Translations under genes and position numbers: made by a program
In this document: positions 25,207 through 33,180 of the stretch, in pieces
Layout: each line of letters begins with the position of its first letter
Position numbering within the stretch: position 1 is the stretch's first letter
Source of the DNA: Mucilaginibacter dorajii
Lineage (GTDB): Bacteria; Bacteroidota; Bacteroidia; Sphingobacteriales; Sphingobacteriaceae
NCBI RefSeq assembly: GCF_024808255.1
Contig: NZ_JANTYS010000026.1
Coordinates: forward strand, 1-64,000
DNA length: 64,000 nucleotides
Direction: 5' to 3'
Notes under the pieces: model-generated
What the model saw: the letters and a program-made list of their open reading frames with translations, nothing else
What the model was told of the DNA's origin: nothing
Databases searched by the model: none

Positions 25207-28200
25207 CTATTGCAAAGGCCTTATCGGGCTGCCTGTCCACTCGGTTCCGGGAGCAAGCTGCTCGCCTTTCATAATGAGTGATAGCGGCTCCAGTTTCACG
25301 TCGTCGCCAATTTCGGTATCGTATAAAATAATGCTGCGGGTACCAATACTGGTACGCGCGCCTATGGTTACGGTGCCCACTTTCATCACTCTATCTTCAA
25401 ACAAATGCGTTTGCGGACCGCAGTCTTCATTCAATGCCGCATCATCGCCAATGGTAACCATATCGTGTTCGGTAATATCGGTGGTATTAAGCCATACCCG
25501 TTTACCAATTTTAACGCCGAATAAACGTAAAAACATGGGCAAAAACGGCGTCCCTTTTAAAAACTCCAGGAAAAACGGAACTGCGAGGGCTTCATAAGTA
25601 CTGGTAATGGCTTCGCTGCGCCAAACCTTATGTGTCCACATTGGTTTTTGCTCTACCTTATATTTACCTACAAAAACCCACTTCATGATCACGGTTACCA
25701 GCAGCGCAGGCATGCCCATATAATACAGGTAATAAAATGGTAGTTTGGGCATCTGTTGCAGGATCTGTATGGCTGTGCGGTCTATTAGCAGATCATGAAA
25801 ATAGGCAATCAACAGCACACTGCAGCAAATGATGACGGTTTCCGGTAAAATAATCCGGATGGTTTCAATGGTACCACGGGCAATTTTACGGCCCCATGAA
25901 GGTGTGGTTGTAAGTGATGCCGGGTATTCTCCGCTACTTTGCCTGTGTGGGAGCGCTATAGCCGGCGAGCCAAACCAATCGCCCAGCGGGTTATCAGCCT
26001 GTTGCTCTATTGTGGGTGGAACAGATAATACCCCAATCAGCATATTATCGCCCAGGGTATACCCTTGCGGAATCAAAGCGCTATTACCCACAAAACTACT
26101 ATTACCAATAGTAGTGTTATTTAAAATGAGCCTTTGCGCACGGATATCCTCCTCGCCCAACGTTACGGCATCTGCAATAAATGATTCGTTACCTATGGTA
26201 AGCATGGTGTGGGTTACGTTGCTGGCTGTTGAGATCTCGGTATTTTTACCAATTTTAGCCCCTAACATCCTGAAGAAAAAGGAAACAAATACAGTGGCAT
26301 AAACCGGGTGTAATACAATAAGCGCAACAGAGATCATTTGATCTGACAGCCATTTACGCACATAGGTACTGCTAAATACCGGGTACGTACCGGGCTTAAT
26401 ACCCCACAATAACAGCCTTGATAACAATACCGTTTCAAAGGCGTATATCACAATGTACAGTAGCGTAAGTAAGGGGATATGTATAAAATAGCTGAAATTA
26501 TAATCAGGCGCGTTCAAGTCCATATAGTTCAGGATCTCTATTACGGGCAATAGCGGCAGCAAAACCACCACCGGAAAAATAATGAGCAACAAGGAATATA
26601 GAATCCCATAAGTTTTGATCTTCAAAAATTTGGCCTGGAAAGGCTGAGGCAGCTCTTCGGGTTTTGCATCATGCGATTTTTCTGCCGGGCTGCCTTTCCA
26701 AACTTCATAAGCTTTAATGGTTTTACCACCTTGCAGGTGACTCAGATCTTGCAGTTCAGTCCAGTCTTCCATACTGCCACCGCCAGATATTACGGCATTA
26801 CTGCCAATATAAGCATGGGCACCAATTTTTATGCTTGTGAATTTGATCAGGCCATTCTCTACCGTTACATTATCCAGCACCACGCCCGAACTAAGGCTGG
26901 CGTCGCTGCCAATTTCCACCAGGTCATAAGCCCCTACCGTTATTGAACTTATTTGCGCGTCTTTAGCTATGCTCATACCCAGCAACCGCAGGTACAAAGG
27001 ATAAATGGGGGTTCCGTTCATGAATTGCGCCGGCGATAGCTTCAACAGGTTATCAACCAGCCAGTATTTAAAATAATAAAATCCCCAAAGCGGATGCTCA
27101 CCCTCTTTTACCTTACCCAGCAGCAGCCATTTAGCAGCAATACCTATCATAGATAAAAAGGGCGGCACAAGACAATACAAAAACAAAGCGGTAATTAAAG
27201 CGATGGTACGATTATCCCGCCCGGATTCTGTACCCGCCACCACATAATAGTAGCCCAGGTAAGGAATAATGATTTGAATGGCAAACAAGCCGTAAATAAC
27301 CAATAAAGAGAAGCCCTGCGCAATACCGCATAACCAATACCGGAGTGATGATACGGGATGGAAAGGCTCTTTTTTAATATGGGCTTTTTGCTCGTTTGCT
27401 TTTTCGGCAATTTCCCAGGTATTAATGAGTTTTTTTATGGGGCGGTTGGTGTAAATGTCTTTAAGCGATGCATGTTGCACGCCTGCCTCTTGTCTGAGCC
27501 ACGATGAAAAGCTTGCAGCCAGTAAAGAGTGTCCGCCAAGGTCAGTAAAAAAATCAACATCGGGTGTGATTTCCCTACCGGGGAAAATATGGTTTAGCCC
27601 GGCCATTACTTTTACAGCCAACGGATCCGAAGCATTAATTTTCACTTCTTCCTGCGCTTTAACTTGTAATAAAGCCTCGGGTACGGGTAAACCTTTCCGG
27701 TCTATTTTACCGCTTGAAAGGCGGGGCAATTTGTCAAGTACCACAATAACCAGCGGTACCATATAAGGCGGCAACACTTCTGCCAGCTTTGTACGTGCGT
27801 GATGTTCTTCTAACGCGTAACCGCTTTTCAAGGTAACATATCCCACCATCTGATCCTGGCCTGTGGCGTCTTTTTTTAGGGCGACAGCAGCGGTGGCTAC
27901 TTCTTCTAACTGGTTTAAGCGGGCTTCTATTTCACCCAGTTCTATACGATAGCCGCGCAGTTTTACCTGGTCGTCCAAACGGCCATGAAAATCAATGCTT
28001 CCATCGGCCTGCATTATAACGGCATCACCGCTCAGGTAAATGCGGTCGCCGGGTAAATTAACTAACGATGCCGGCTTTGTCAAAAACTTTTCGGCTGTAA
28101 GCTCGGGGCGGTTAACGTAGCCCTCACATAACCCCGGACCAGAAATAATCAGTTCGCCCTGTTGCCCAACCGGTAACAGGTTAAATTGAGGATCAATAAC

Positions 28201-29187
28201 GGCCAGGTTATAATTGGGCAGCGGCCCGCCAATGGTTATTTTATCACCGGGTTTAAGGGCCACCATGGTAGATGTAACTGTTGTTTCGGTAGGACCATAA
28301 CTGTTATAAAAAACATTCTTTCCGGGCTTGCTCCAGCGGTTTAAAACAGCGGTTGTACAAGCCTCGCCACCGGCATTAACCAGGCGTAACAAAGGGATAT
28401 CATCATCAATTACAGCCAGCAAACTTGGTACAGCGTGTAAAATGGTGATCTTTTGCTGCCTTAATGTTTCACTCAGTTCGTCAATAGATTTTGCCGTTGT
28501 GGCATCGGCCACCCAAATGGTAGCACCGGCCAGGTAACTGATATAAGTTTCCTCGCACCACATATCAAATGATACCGAGAACCCCTGGTAAACCTTATCA
28601 TCGGGCCTAATACTGATGACGCTTTGTTCTGAGCGGATCAAATGACAAATATTGCGGTGCAGTATCGGGATACCCTTCGGCTTACCTGTACTGCCAGATG
28701 TGTATAGCACATAAGCCCTGTCATTAGTTGTTGGACCAGCCGGCAAGGTAAAATCCTCATAGCTTTGCTGCAACGGTGGCACCGTAAATATGGGAATGGG
28801 CAGATTGGGCGCTCCATCACTAAAACAAGCCGAGGCACCTACCTCCTGTAAAACTATCTGCAACCGCTCTTCGGGCATTTCGCGGTCAAGCGGTACATAG
28901 GCCGCACCGGATTTTACAATGCCAAGAATAACAGCGTGCAATTCCAGTCCGCGGGATTGCCATACGCCGATGGAGTGGCCACGGCCAATTCCCTGGCTGG
29001 CTATAAAGTAAGCGATATGATCGCTCCATTGATTTAATTGGGCATAACTAATGTGTTTATTGCCAAAAACAAGGGCGATTTTATTTTGATGTTGGGCAGC
29101 GGCATTTCTAAATATATCTGCAACAGTTTCGTTTTTAATAAGTTCCGGCATATCGGTGCCGGTTAACAAGCTTTGGAATATCATCAT
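25207..29187 (-). CDS. Pls/PosA-type single-module NRPS-like membrane enzyme
   Basis: A 1326-residue protein. An amino-acid adenylation domain covers about residues 20-510, with the A3 motif 'LYTSGSTGKPKG' at 161-172, A4 'SFDMW' with Asp208, A5 'NSYGPTETTV', A8 'RGYRIELGEIE' and A10 'SSGKIDRKG'. A carrier domain follows, with phosphopantetheine Ser554 in 'DLGGHSLLA'. The C-terminal ~720 residues alternate membrane helices and three left-handed beta-helix (hexapeptide) blocks, for example 'AYIGSNAVISGGGSM' and 'SFVGNSALIPQGYTLGDN'. There is no condensation domain. This matches the Pls/PosA family, known from epsilon-poly-L-lysine synthase, which makes amino-acid homopolymers. Asp208 fits an alpha-amino acid substrate. 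No transporter or tailoring gene is adjacent. A later start at 29151 is possible. Confidence 0.88.
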   Translation of the reverse strand: MMIFQSLLTGTDMPELIKNETVADIFRNAAAQHQNKIALVFGNKHISYAQLNQWSDHIAYFIASQGIGRGHSIGVWQSRGLELHAVILGIVKSGAAYVPLDREMPEERLQIVLQEVGASACFSDGAPNLPIPIFTVPPLQQSYEDFTLPAGPTTNDRAYVLYTSGSTGKPKGIPILHRNICHLIRSEQSVISIRPDDKVYQGFSVSFDMWCEETYISYLAGATIWVADATTAKSIDELSETLRQQKITILHAVPSLLAVIDDDIPLLRLVNAGGEACTTAVLNRWSKPGKNVFYNSYGPTETTVTSTMVALKPGDKITIGGPLPNYNLAVIDPQFNLLPVGQQGELIISGPGLCEGYVNRPELTAEKFLTKPASLVNLPGDRIYLSGDAVIMQADGSIDFHGRLDDQVKLRGYRIELGEIEARLNQLEEVATAAVALKKDATGQDQMVGYVTLKSGYALEEHHARTKLAEVLPPYMVPLVIVVLDKLPRLSSGKIDRKGLPVPEALLQVKAQEEVKINASDPLAVKVMAGLNHIFPGREITPDVDFFTDLGGHSLLAASFSSWLRQEAGVQHASLKDIYTNRPIKKLINTWEIAEKANEQKAHIKKEPFHPVSSLRYWLCGIAQGFSLLVIYGLFAIQIIIPYLGYYYVVAGTESGRDNRTIALITALFLYCLVPPFLSMIGIAAKWLLLGKVKEGEHPLWGFYYFKYWLVDNLLKLSPAQFMNGTPIYPLYLRLLGMSIAKDAQISSITVGAYDLVEIGSDASLSSGVVLDNVTVENGLIKFTSIKIGAHAYIGSNAVISGGGSMEDWTELQDLSHLQGGKTIKAYEVWKGSPAEKSHDAKPEELPQPFQAKFLKIKTYGILYSLLLIIFPVVVLLPLLPVIEILNYMDLNAPDYNFSYFIHIPLLTLLYIVIYAFETVLLSRLLLWGIKPGTYPVFSSTYVRKWLSDQMISVALIVLHPVYATVFVSFFFRMLGAKIGKNTEISTASNVTHTMLTIGNESFIADAVTLGEEDIRAQRLILNNTTIGNSSFVGNSALIPQGYTLGDNMLIGVLSVPPTIEQQADNPLGDWFGSPAIALPHRQSSGEYPASLTTTPSWGRKIARGTIETIRIILPETVIICCSVLLIAYFHDLLIDRTAIQILQQMPKLPFYYLYYMGMPALLVTVIMKWVFVGKYKVEQKPMWTHKVWRSEAITSTYEALAVPFFLEFLKGTPFLPMFLRLFGVKIGKRVWLNTTDITEHDMVTIGDDAALNEDCGPQTHLFEDRVMKVGTVTIGARTSIGTRSIILYDTEIGDDVKLEPLSLIMKGEQLAPGTEWTGSPIRPLQ

Positions 29188-29302
29188 AAATAGGTTGCAG
29201 GAAAGTACATTTAAATTTGGATAAGGTTTTATATTTTAACAACTATATCGCCAATATGACGAATTAGTCATGCTGATGGTTTAAGCCGTAAAAAACTAAA
29301 AC

Positions 29303-29337
29303 AAAAAAGCCAGTACAATCAAACTTGCCTGGCTTTT
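29303..29337 (-). terminator. intrinsic terminator, minus strand
   Basis: AAAAGCCAG (29305-29313) pairs with CTGGCTTTT (29329-29337). On the minus strand the stem is followed by the T-run complementary to A 29303-29308. It ends transcription of the HTH gene 22 bp upstream before the NRPS-like gene. The flanking T on the plus strand makes it potentially bidirectional. Confidence 0.7.
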
Positions 29338-29358
29338 ACTTATTATCCAAATCCATAC

Positions 29359-29688
29359 CTATTCGTAAAATTTTGCCGCTATGGCTTTAAAAACTAATGC
29401 ATCTTTATGTTTCACAAGCAGCTTCATCCACCAAAACTGAAATTTACGTGGATACGCCACCCGTTCAGTAAAATCGGCGCGATGCAAATCTTCCATGGCC
29501 AGCAATTTGTACATTACTTTGCGTGAGTGATCAACCACCGCGTGCGAACGTTGCGTATAACCCAGCATCCTGTTTATTTCGCGGTTGGTTTTGCCAAGCA
29601 ATATATACTCAAATATCTCTAAATGCAGTGTCGAAAAACCCTTGGTTTTAAGAAGCGGCCTGCTTTGTGAAACTCCTTCGTGGATCAT
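29359..29688 (-). CDS. small LuxR-like helix-turn-helix protein
   Basis: A 109-residue protein. 'STLHLEIFEYILLGKTNREINRMLGYT' (in part) resembles the first two helices of the LuxR/GerE helix-turn-helix, in which 'L..GKTN.EI...L' is typical. 'HAVVDHSRKVMYKLLAMEDL' fits the recognition helix and dimer helix. The C-terminus ('FQFWWMKLLVKHKDALVFKA') is unlike known receiver or autoinducer domains, and no N-terminal sensor exists. It is probably a small DNA-binding protein. Its target is unknown. It is followed by a terminator, so it is transcribed apart from the NRPS-like gene. Confidence 0.65.
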   Translation of the reverse strand: MIHEGVSQSRPLLKTKGFSTLHLEIFEYILLGKTNREINRMLGYTQRSHAVVDHSRKVMYKLLAMEDLHRADFTERVAYPRKFQFWWMKLLVKHKDALVFKAIAAKFYE

Positions 29689-29733
29689 GTTTTGTTGTGT
29701 TTAGGGGATTGTTTAAAATTTGATTATTCATTT

Positions 29734-29955
29734 TCATGCGGCGATATATATCATAGTACATATAGCCACAAGACTGATGACCACATTAAAAAAACCAATG
29801 ACCAGCTTATCCGATTGATCTATAGCCGACCGATTGTCTATAGCCACGCTTCGTAGTTTTACTACACCATATGTTGCCGTACCTAAAGCCAGTAACATCA
29901 TCAGGGTAAAGTACCCCAACGGCAAAGGATGAAAATTGTTAACAGTTGCTGTCAT
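29734..29955 (-). CDS. small membrane protein of unknown function
   Basis: A 73-residue protein with two predicted transmembrane helices, 'PLGYFTLMMLLALGTATYGV' and 'LVIGFFNVVISLVAICTMIYI', separated by a polar loop. I do not recognise a family. The start at 29955 ('MTATVNNFHPL') is preferred. An extension to 30018 would run into an intergenic repeat. It lies 45 bp upstream of the HTH gene on the same strand and may share its transcript. Confidence 0.55.
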   Translation of the reverse strand: MTATVNNFHPLPLGYFTLMMLLALGTATYGVVKLRSVAIDNRSAIDQSDKLVIGFFNVVISLVAICTMIYIAA

Positions 29956-30000
29956 TGTTTGAGGGATTAATGGTTTGTAAAAAGAGGCAAGACTTGGGAA

Positions 30001-30136
30001 TTGAGAATCAAGAGGCAAGAATCAAGAGTTAAGACAAAAAATTATGCCGGTAGCTAACTCTTTATACCATTTACCTGATTCTTTAAAACCTATCCGTCAT
30101 TCTTTTTCTTGATTCCTTACTCTTAATTCTTGATTC
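30001..30136. repeat. AATCAAGA-type inverted repeat between operons
   Basis: GAATCAAGAGTTAAGA (30019-30034) is inverted at 30121-30136 with 15 of 16 matches, and each arm carries further AATCAAGA copies (30007-30014, 30106-30115). It sits after the PorE-like gene stop in a 185-bp spacer and could fold into a long AT-rich stem at the 3' end of the T9SS operon. Confidence 0.6.
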
Positions 30137-30140
30137 TTTT

Positions 30141-32102
30141 TTATTCTATTTTTAATACTTTAAATTCTGTACGTCTGTTTAGCTGGCGGCCTTCGGGGTT
30201 ATCCTTGCCGTTTGGTAATGAGTTTGGCGCTATAGGCTGGCGTTTGCCATACCCTTTAGCGTAAATCCTGCTCTCCTCAATACCACTGGCTATAATATAA
30301 TCCACGCATGCCTGCGCACGGGCCTGTGATAGCCTCAGGTTGTATTTATCAGATCCTATTGAATCTGTGTGCGCGCTCAGCTCAACTTTTATTTTAGGAT
30401 TGTCCTTCAATATGGTTACCAGTTCATTCAGCACTATTTTTGATTCGGGCCGTAAGGTTGCCTTGTTAAAATCGTAAAGCACGTTTTTGATCACAATGGG
30501 CTTATCAACCACAAAGGCCTGCAGGCATATATCAGGGTTGTTTAGGGTATCGCCACTCATTTGGTCGTTGGCAGGCACAGGCAATACCTTGCTAAAATAA
30601 CCTTGTTTTTCAAGGTTGATCTGGTACGGCCGTTTGGTGGTTACCGCAAAAGCGTAACGTGCGGTATTGTCTGTCACGATGCTTTTGATAACCTGCCTGG
30701 TTAACGAATCAATAAAGCTCACTTTAACACCGGGCAGCGGCTTGTGTGTATCGCAATCTATCACAAGGCCACTCAGGATATGCCTTTTATCTTTTATCTC
30801 GAACAGGTTCAAACAGCAATCAGATTCGCGGTCGCTGCTGATGTAGAATTTGTTGCTATCGTCATGATCCGGCAGGTAATACAGATCATCTTTGGCCGAG
30901 TTCATAGGATAACCCAGGTTTTTCGGCTCGCTCCAGCTACCGTTATCATCCCAACTATCAAAAAAGTCAAATCCACCCAAACCAATAAAGCCTTTCGAAC
31001 TATAAATGAGCCGCTTATTAGTCATATCATAGTATGGTGCCTGCTCATCCATCGGGGTGTTAATGGTACTGCCAAGGTTGGTAGAGTTAACGGCATCGCC
31101 GCTATCGTCTAAATCGCTCATCCAAATATCATCGCCACCCTGGCCGCCGGGTTTGTTTGATGTAAAATACAAACGCTTGCCATCGGCAGTAATAAATGGC
31201 TGTATGGAGTTAAAACCATCGGCATTTATATTAGTCCCCATTTTTTTAGGGGTGCCCCATTCGCCATTGGCAAGCTGACTGTAATAAATGCCGTGTAAAA
31301 CTTTGCTGCCGTCTTTATACCAGCGGGTAAAGTACAGGCGTTGTCCATCAGCGCTAATGGCCGGGGTACCATATTCCAGGTCGCTCTTGCCGTCGTCGTT
31401 TTTAAAACTGATAGCCACAGGTTCTGTAGGCTTATCCTTTGTAACTAAATATACCCTGTTCAGGTGTTTTCTTTCGTTTTTAAGAAACCGCGATGAAGTA
31501 AAATACTGGTTTCCATCCCGCTGTATCAGCGCATAATCCGATCCGTCTGAATAATAAACACCATCCATCTTCTTCACCTCTATCAACAATGGATACTGGT
31601 ACTGCTCTTTTGCAAAGCGGCAGTTTTTGATCTCCCGTTGCGCCATCAGCTTATATTTTTCTTCGCCGGTAAACGTTTGATTAAATTGTTCAAGCTGGGT
31701 AATAGCCTCATCAAAGTGCTGGTTGGCCCGCATGCACACGCCATACCAAAGCCTGGCCAGCGGATATTGCGCTTCATAATTCTCGTTAATTACGTTGTAA
31801 TACCAACCCTCGGCCTCCAGGTAGTTTTCATATAAGCGGTATGAGTCGGCCAGCTGATAGCAGATATATGCCCTATCTGTTGATTTCGCGCTTTTATCGA
31901 CCTTGCCGGTAGCGTGATATGGGATAGCCTGCTTTTTAATGAGGCTTAAACCTTCGGCAGCCTGTTTGTAATAAAAGGCCGCCTCATAGTAATCTTTGTT
32001 ATTAAAAGCTTTGTCGCCAAACGCGCGCGGATTAGCCTTATACTGGGCTTCTACAGTAACAATGGATACGAGCAGGAGTATGGTAAAAAATATCTTCTTC
32101 AT
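30141..32102 (-). CDS. PorE-like OmpA-family protein (TPR, PD40 propeller, CRD, OmpA)
   Basis: A 653-residue periplasmic protein that would link the outer membrane to peptidoglycan. Domains in order: signal peptide 'MKKIFFTILLLVSIVTVEA'; TPR-like helices (about 25-180, 'NNKDYYEAAFYYKQA'); PD40 propeller repeats (about 215-430, 'AISADGQRLYFTRW', 'FITADGKRLYFTSNKPGG'); a carboxypeptidase-regulatory-like domain (about 440-525, 'GLVIDCDTHKPLPGVKVSF'); and OmpA C-terminal (about 540-650, 'DFNKATLRPESK', 'LSAHTDSIGSDKYNLRLSQ'). This is the layout of PorE (PG1058) of the Porphyromonas T9SS. It follows porP/sprF by 12 bp in the operon with the giant T9SS cargo, implying a secretion or anchoring function for it. 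Confidence 0.88.
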   Translation of the reverse strand: MKKIFFTILLLVSIVTVEAQYKANPRAFGDKAFNNKDYYEAAFYYKQAAEGLSLIKKQAIPYHATGKVDKSAKSTDRAYICYQLADSYRLYENYLEAEGWYYNVINENYEAQYPLARLWYGVCMRANQHFDEAITQLEQFNQTFTGEEKYKLMAQREIKNCRFAKEQYQYPLLIEVKKMDGVYYSDGSDYALIQRDGNQYFTSSRFLKNERKHLNRVYLVTKDKPTEPVAISFKNDDGKSDLEYGTPAISADGQRLYFTRWYKDGSKVLHGIYYSQLANGEWGTPKKMGTNINADGFNSIQPFITADGKRLYFTSNKPGGQGGDDIWMSDLDDSGDAVNSTNLGSTINTPMDEQAPYYDMTNKRLIYSSKGFIGLGGFDFFDSWDDNGSWSEPKNLGYPMNSAKDDLYYLPDHDDSNKFYISSDRESDCCLNLFEIKDKRHILSGLVIDCDTHKPLPGVKVSFIDSLTRQVIKSIVTDNTARYAFAVTTKRPYQINLEKQGYFSKVLPVPANDQMSGDTLNNPDICLQAFVVDKPIVIKNVLYDFNKATLRPESKIVLNELVTILKDNPKIKVELSAHTDSIGSDKYNLRLSQARAQACVDYIIASGIEESRIYAKGYGKRQPIAPNSLPNGKDNPEGRQLNRRTEFKVLKIE

Positions 32103-32114
32103 GGATTGGTAGAT

Positions 32115-33116
32115 TTATAACCTTGGACAAACAGGCTCTGGTTCCTGGATCCGTTTGCGGAAAACGTAGCTGATAGACAATTCTAAACCGCCCTGGCTTG
32201 ATGTTGCCTTGCTTAATGACGATGTATTGAAATCATAACTTGCACCAATGATCATGCTATTTACATGATACCCGATATTTGCAATTGCCGCATCCTGAAA
32301 GCGGTACATGCCGCCAAAAATCAACCCTTTGTCATCCTGCATTTTTAGCTCGGCATACGCGCCAATTGCTTTTTCCTGGGCTTTTTGCTGGCGCATGTAA
32401 ATGGCGTGTGGTATCACATCAAAAAGTTCAGATGCTTTTATCCGCACCCCGCCATGCACGGTGTAACGTAATGGCAACTTGCTTTGGCTGCCATCAACCG
32501 CGAATGGATCTTTGGAGCGGGCCAGGTGTCCTACACTTACTCCCCCGAATAAGTTGGCATTATGCAGTGGATCACCGTCATAATAAAAGACACCCGCGCC
32601 CGCGTCAAAGATCGTGGCATTCGTATTTAAAAAGTTCTCGTTGCTTGGTAAAGTGGGGTCAAAACCGCTGTTGGGGTTATACTGGCTACCAAACTGGGCC
32701 TTGGATGGATCAAAGCTGCGGTTAATAACACCAGCGTTAATACCAAAACTTATTTTTTTATAACCGTCATTTGATACTGCAATGGCATATCCAAAAGTAC
32801 CGTAAGCCGCAAAATAATTGTAGCCCACGTCGCCCGCTGCCTGGTTCAACACGTTAAAGCCTACGCCTACTTTGTCGGTAGGGCGATAGTCTAACGAAAG
32901 ACCTTCGGTTTGGTAGGCGTTATTAATAGTTGCGTATTGGTTTTTAAAGTTGGCATTAACCCGTAAATCGCCATTGATAACTCCTGTTAAAGCAGGGTTA
33001 AGATATATGGGATAAGCATAGTACTGAGAAAAGTGCGGGTCAATCTGGGCCTGTAAGCGGCTGATGAGCCCCAATTGAAGCGCCGCAGCCATCATGATCA
33101 TGAGTAGTTTTTTCAT
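32115..33116 (-). CDS. PorP/SprF family T9SS outer-membrane protein
   Basis: A 333-residue outer-membrane beta-barrel of the PorP/SprF family. The signal peptide is 'MKKLLMIMMAAALQLGLIS'. 'QIDPHFSQYYAYPIYLNPAL' is the N-terminal signature of the family. Alternating amphipathic strands follow, ending 'GGLELSISYVFRKR'. SprF-like proteins are needed to secrete or attach partner proteins that carry a type B C-terminal domain, such as SprB of Flavobacterium. The gene directly upstream encodes such a protein, and the gene 12 bp downstream a PorE-like anchor, so this is probably its dedicated partner. A perfect hairpin in the 64-bp spacer separates it from the cargo gene. Confidence 0.92.
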   Translation of the reverse strand: MKKLLMIMMAAALQLGLISRLQAQIDPHFSQYYAYPIYLNPALTGVINGDLRVNANFKNQYATINNAYQTEGLSLDYRPTDKVGVGFNVLNQAAGDVGYNYFAAYGTFGYAIAVSNDGYKKISFGINAGVINRSFDPSKAQFGSQYNPNSGFDPTLPSNENFLNTNATIFDAGAGVFYYDGDPLHNANLFGGVSVGHLARSKDPFAVDGSQSKLPLRYTVHGGVRIKASELFDVIPHAIYMRQQKAQEKAIGAYAELKMQDDKGLIFGGMYRFQDAAIANIGYHVNSMIIGASYDFNTSSLSKATSSQGGLELSISYVFRKRIQEPEPVCPRL

Positions 33117-33144
33117 AGTAAAGGTTTATTTATGTTGATGGTTG

Positions 33145-33176
33145 ATCATGTGCCCCAACATATTGGGGCACATGAT
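33145..33176 (-). promoter_or_regulatory. perfect 14-bp intercistronic hairpin between cargo gene and porP
   Basis: ATCATGTGCCCCAA (33145-33158) and TTGGGGCACATGAT (33163-33176) pair perfectly around a 4-nt loop. It starts 4 bp after the giant gene's stop and ends 29 bp before porP. There is no T-run on the minus strand, so it is more likely an mRNA-stabilising or processing hairpin than a full terminator. It could set different levels of cargo and porP. Confidence 0.65.
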
Positions 33177-33180
33177 GCTT

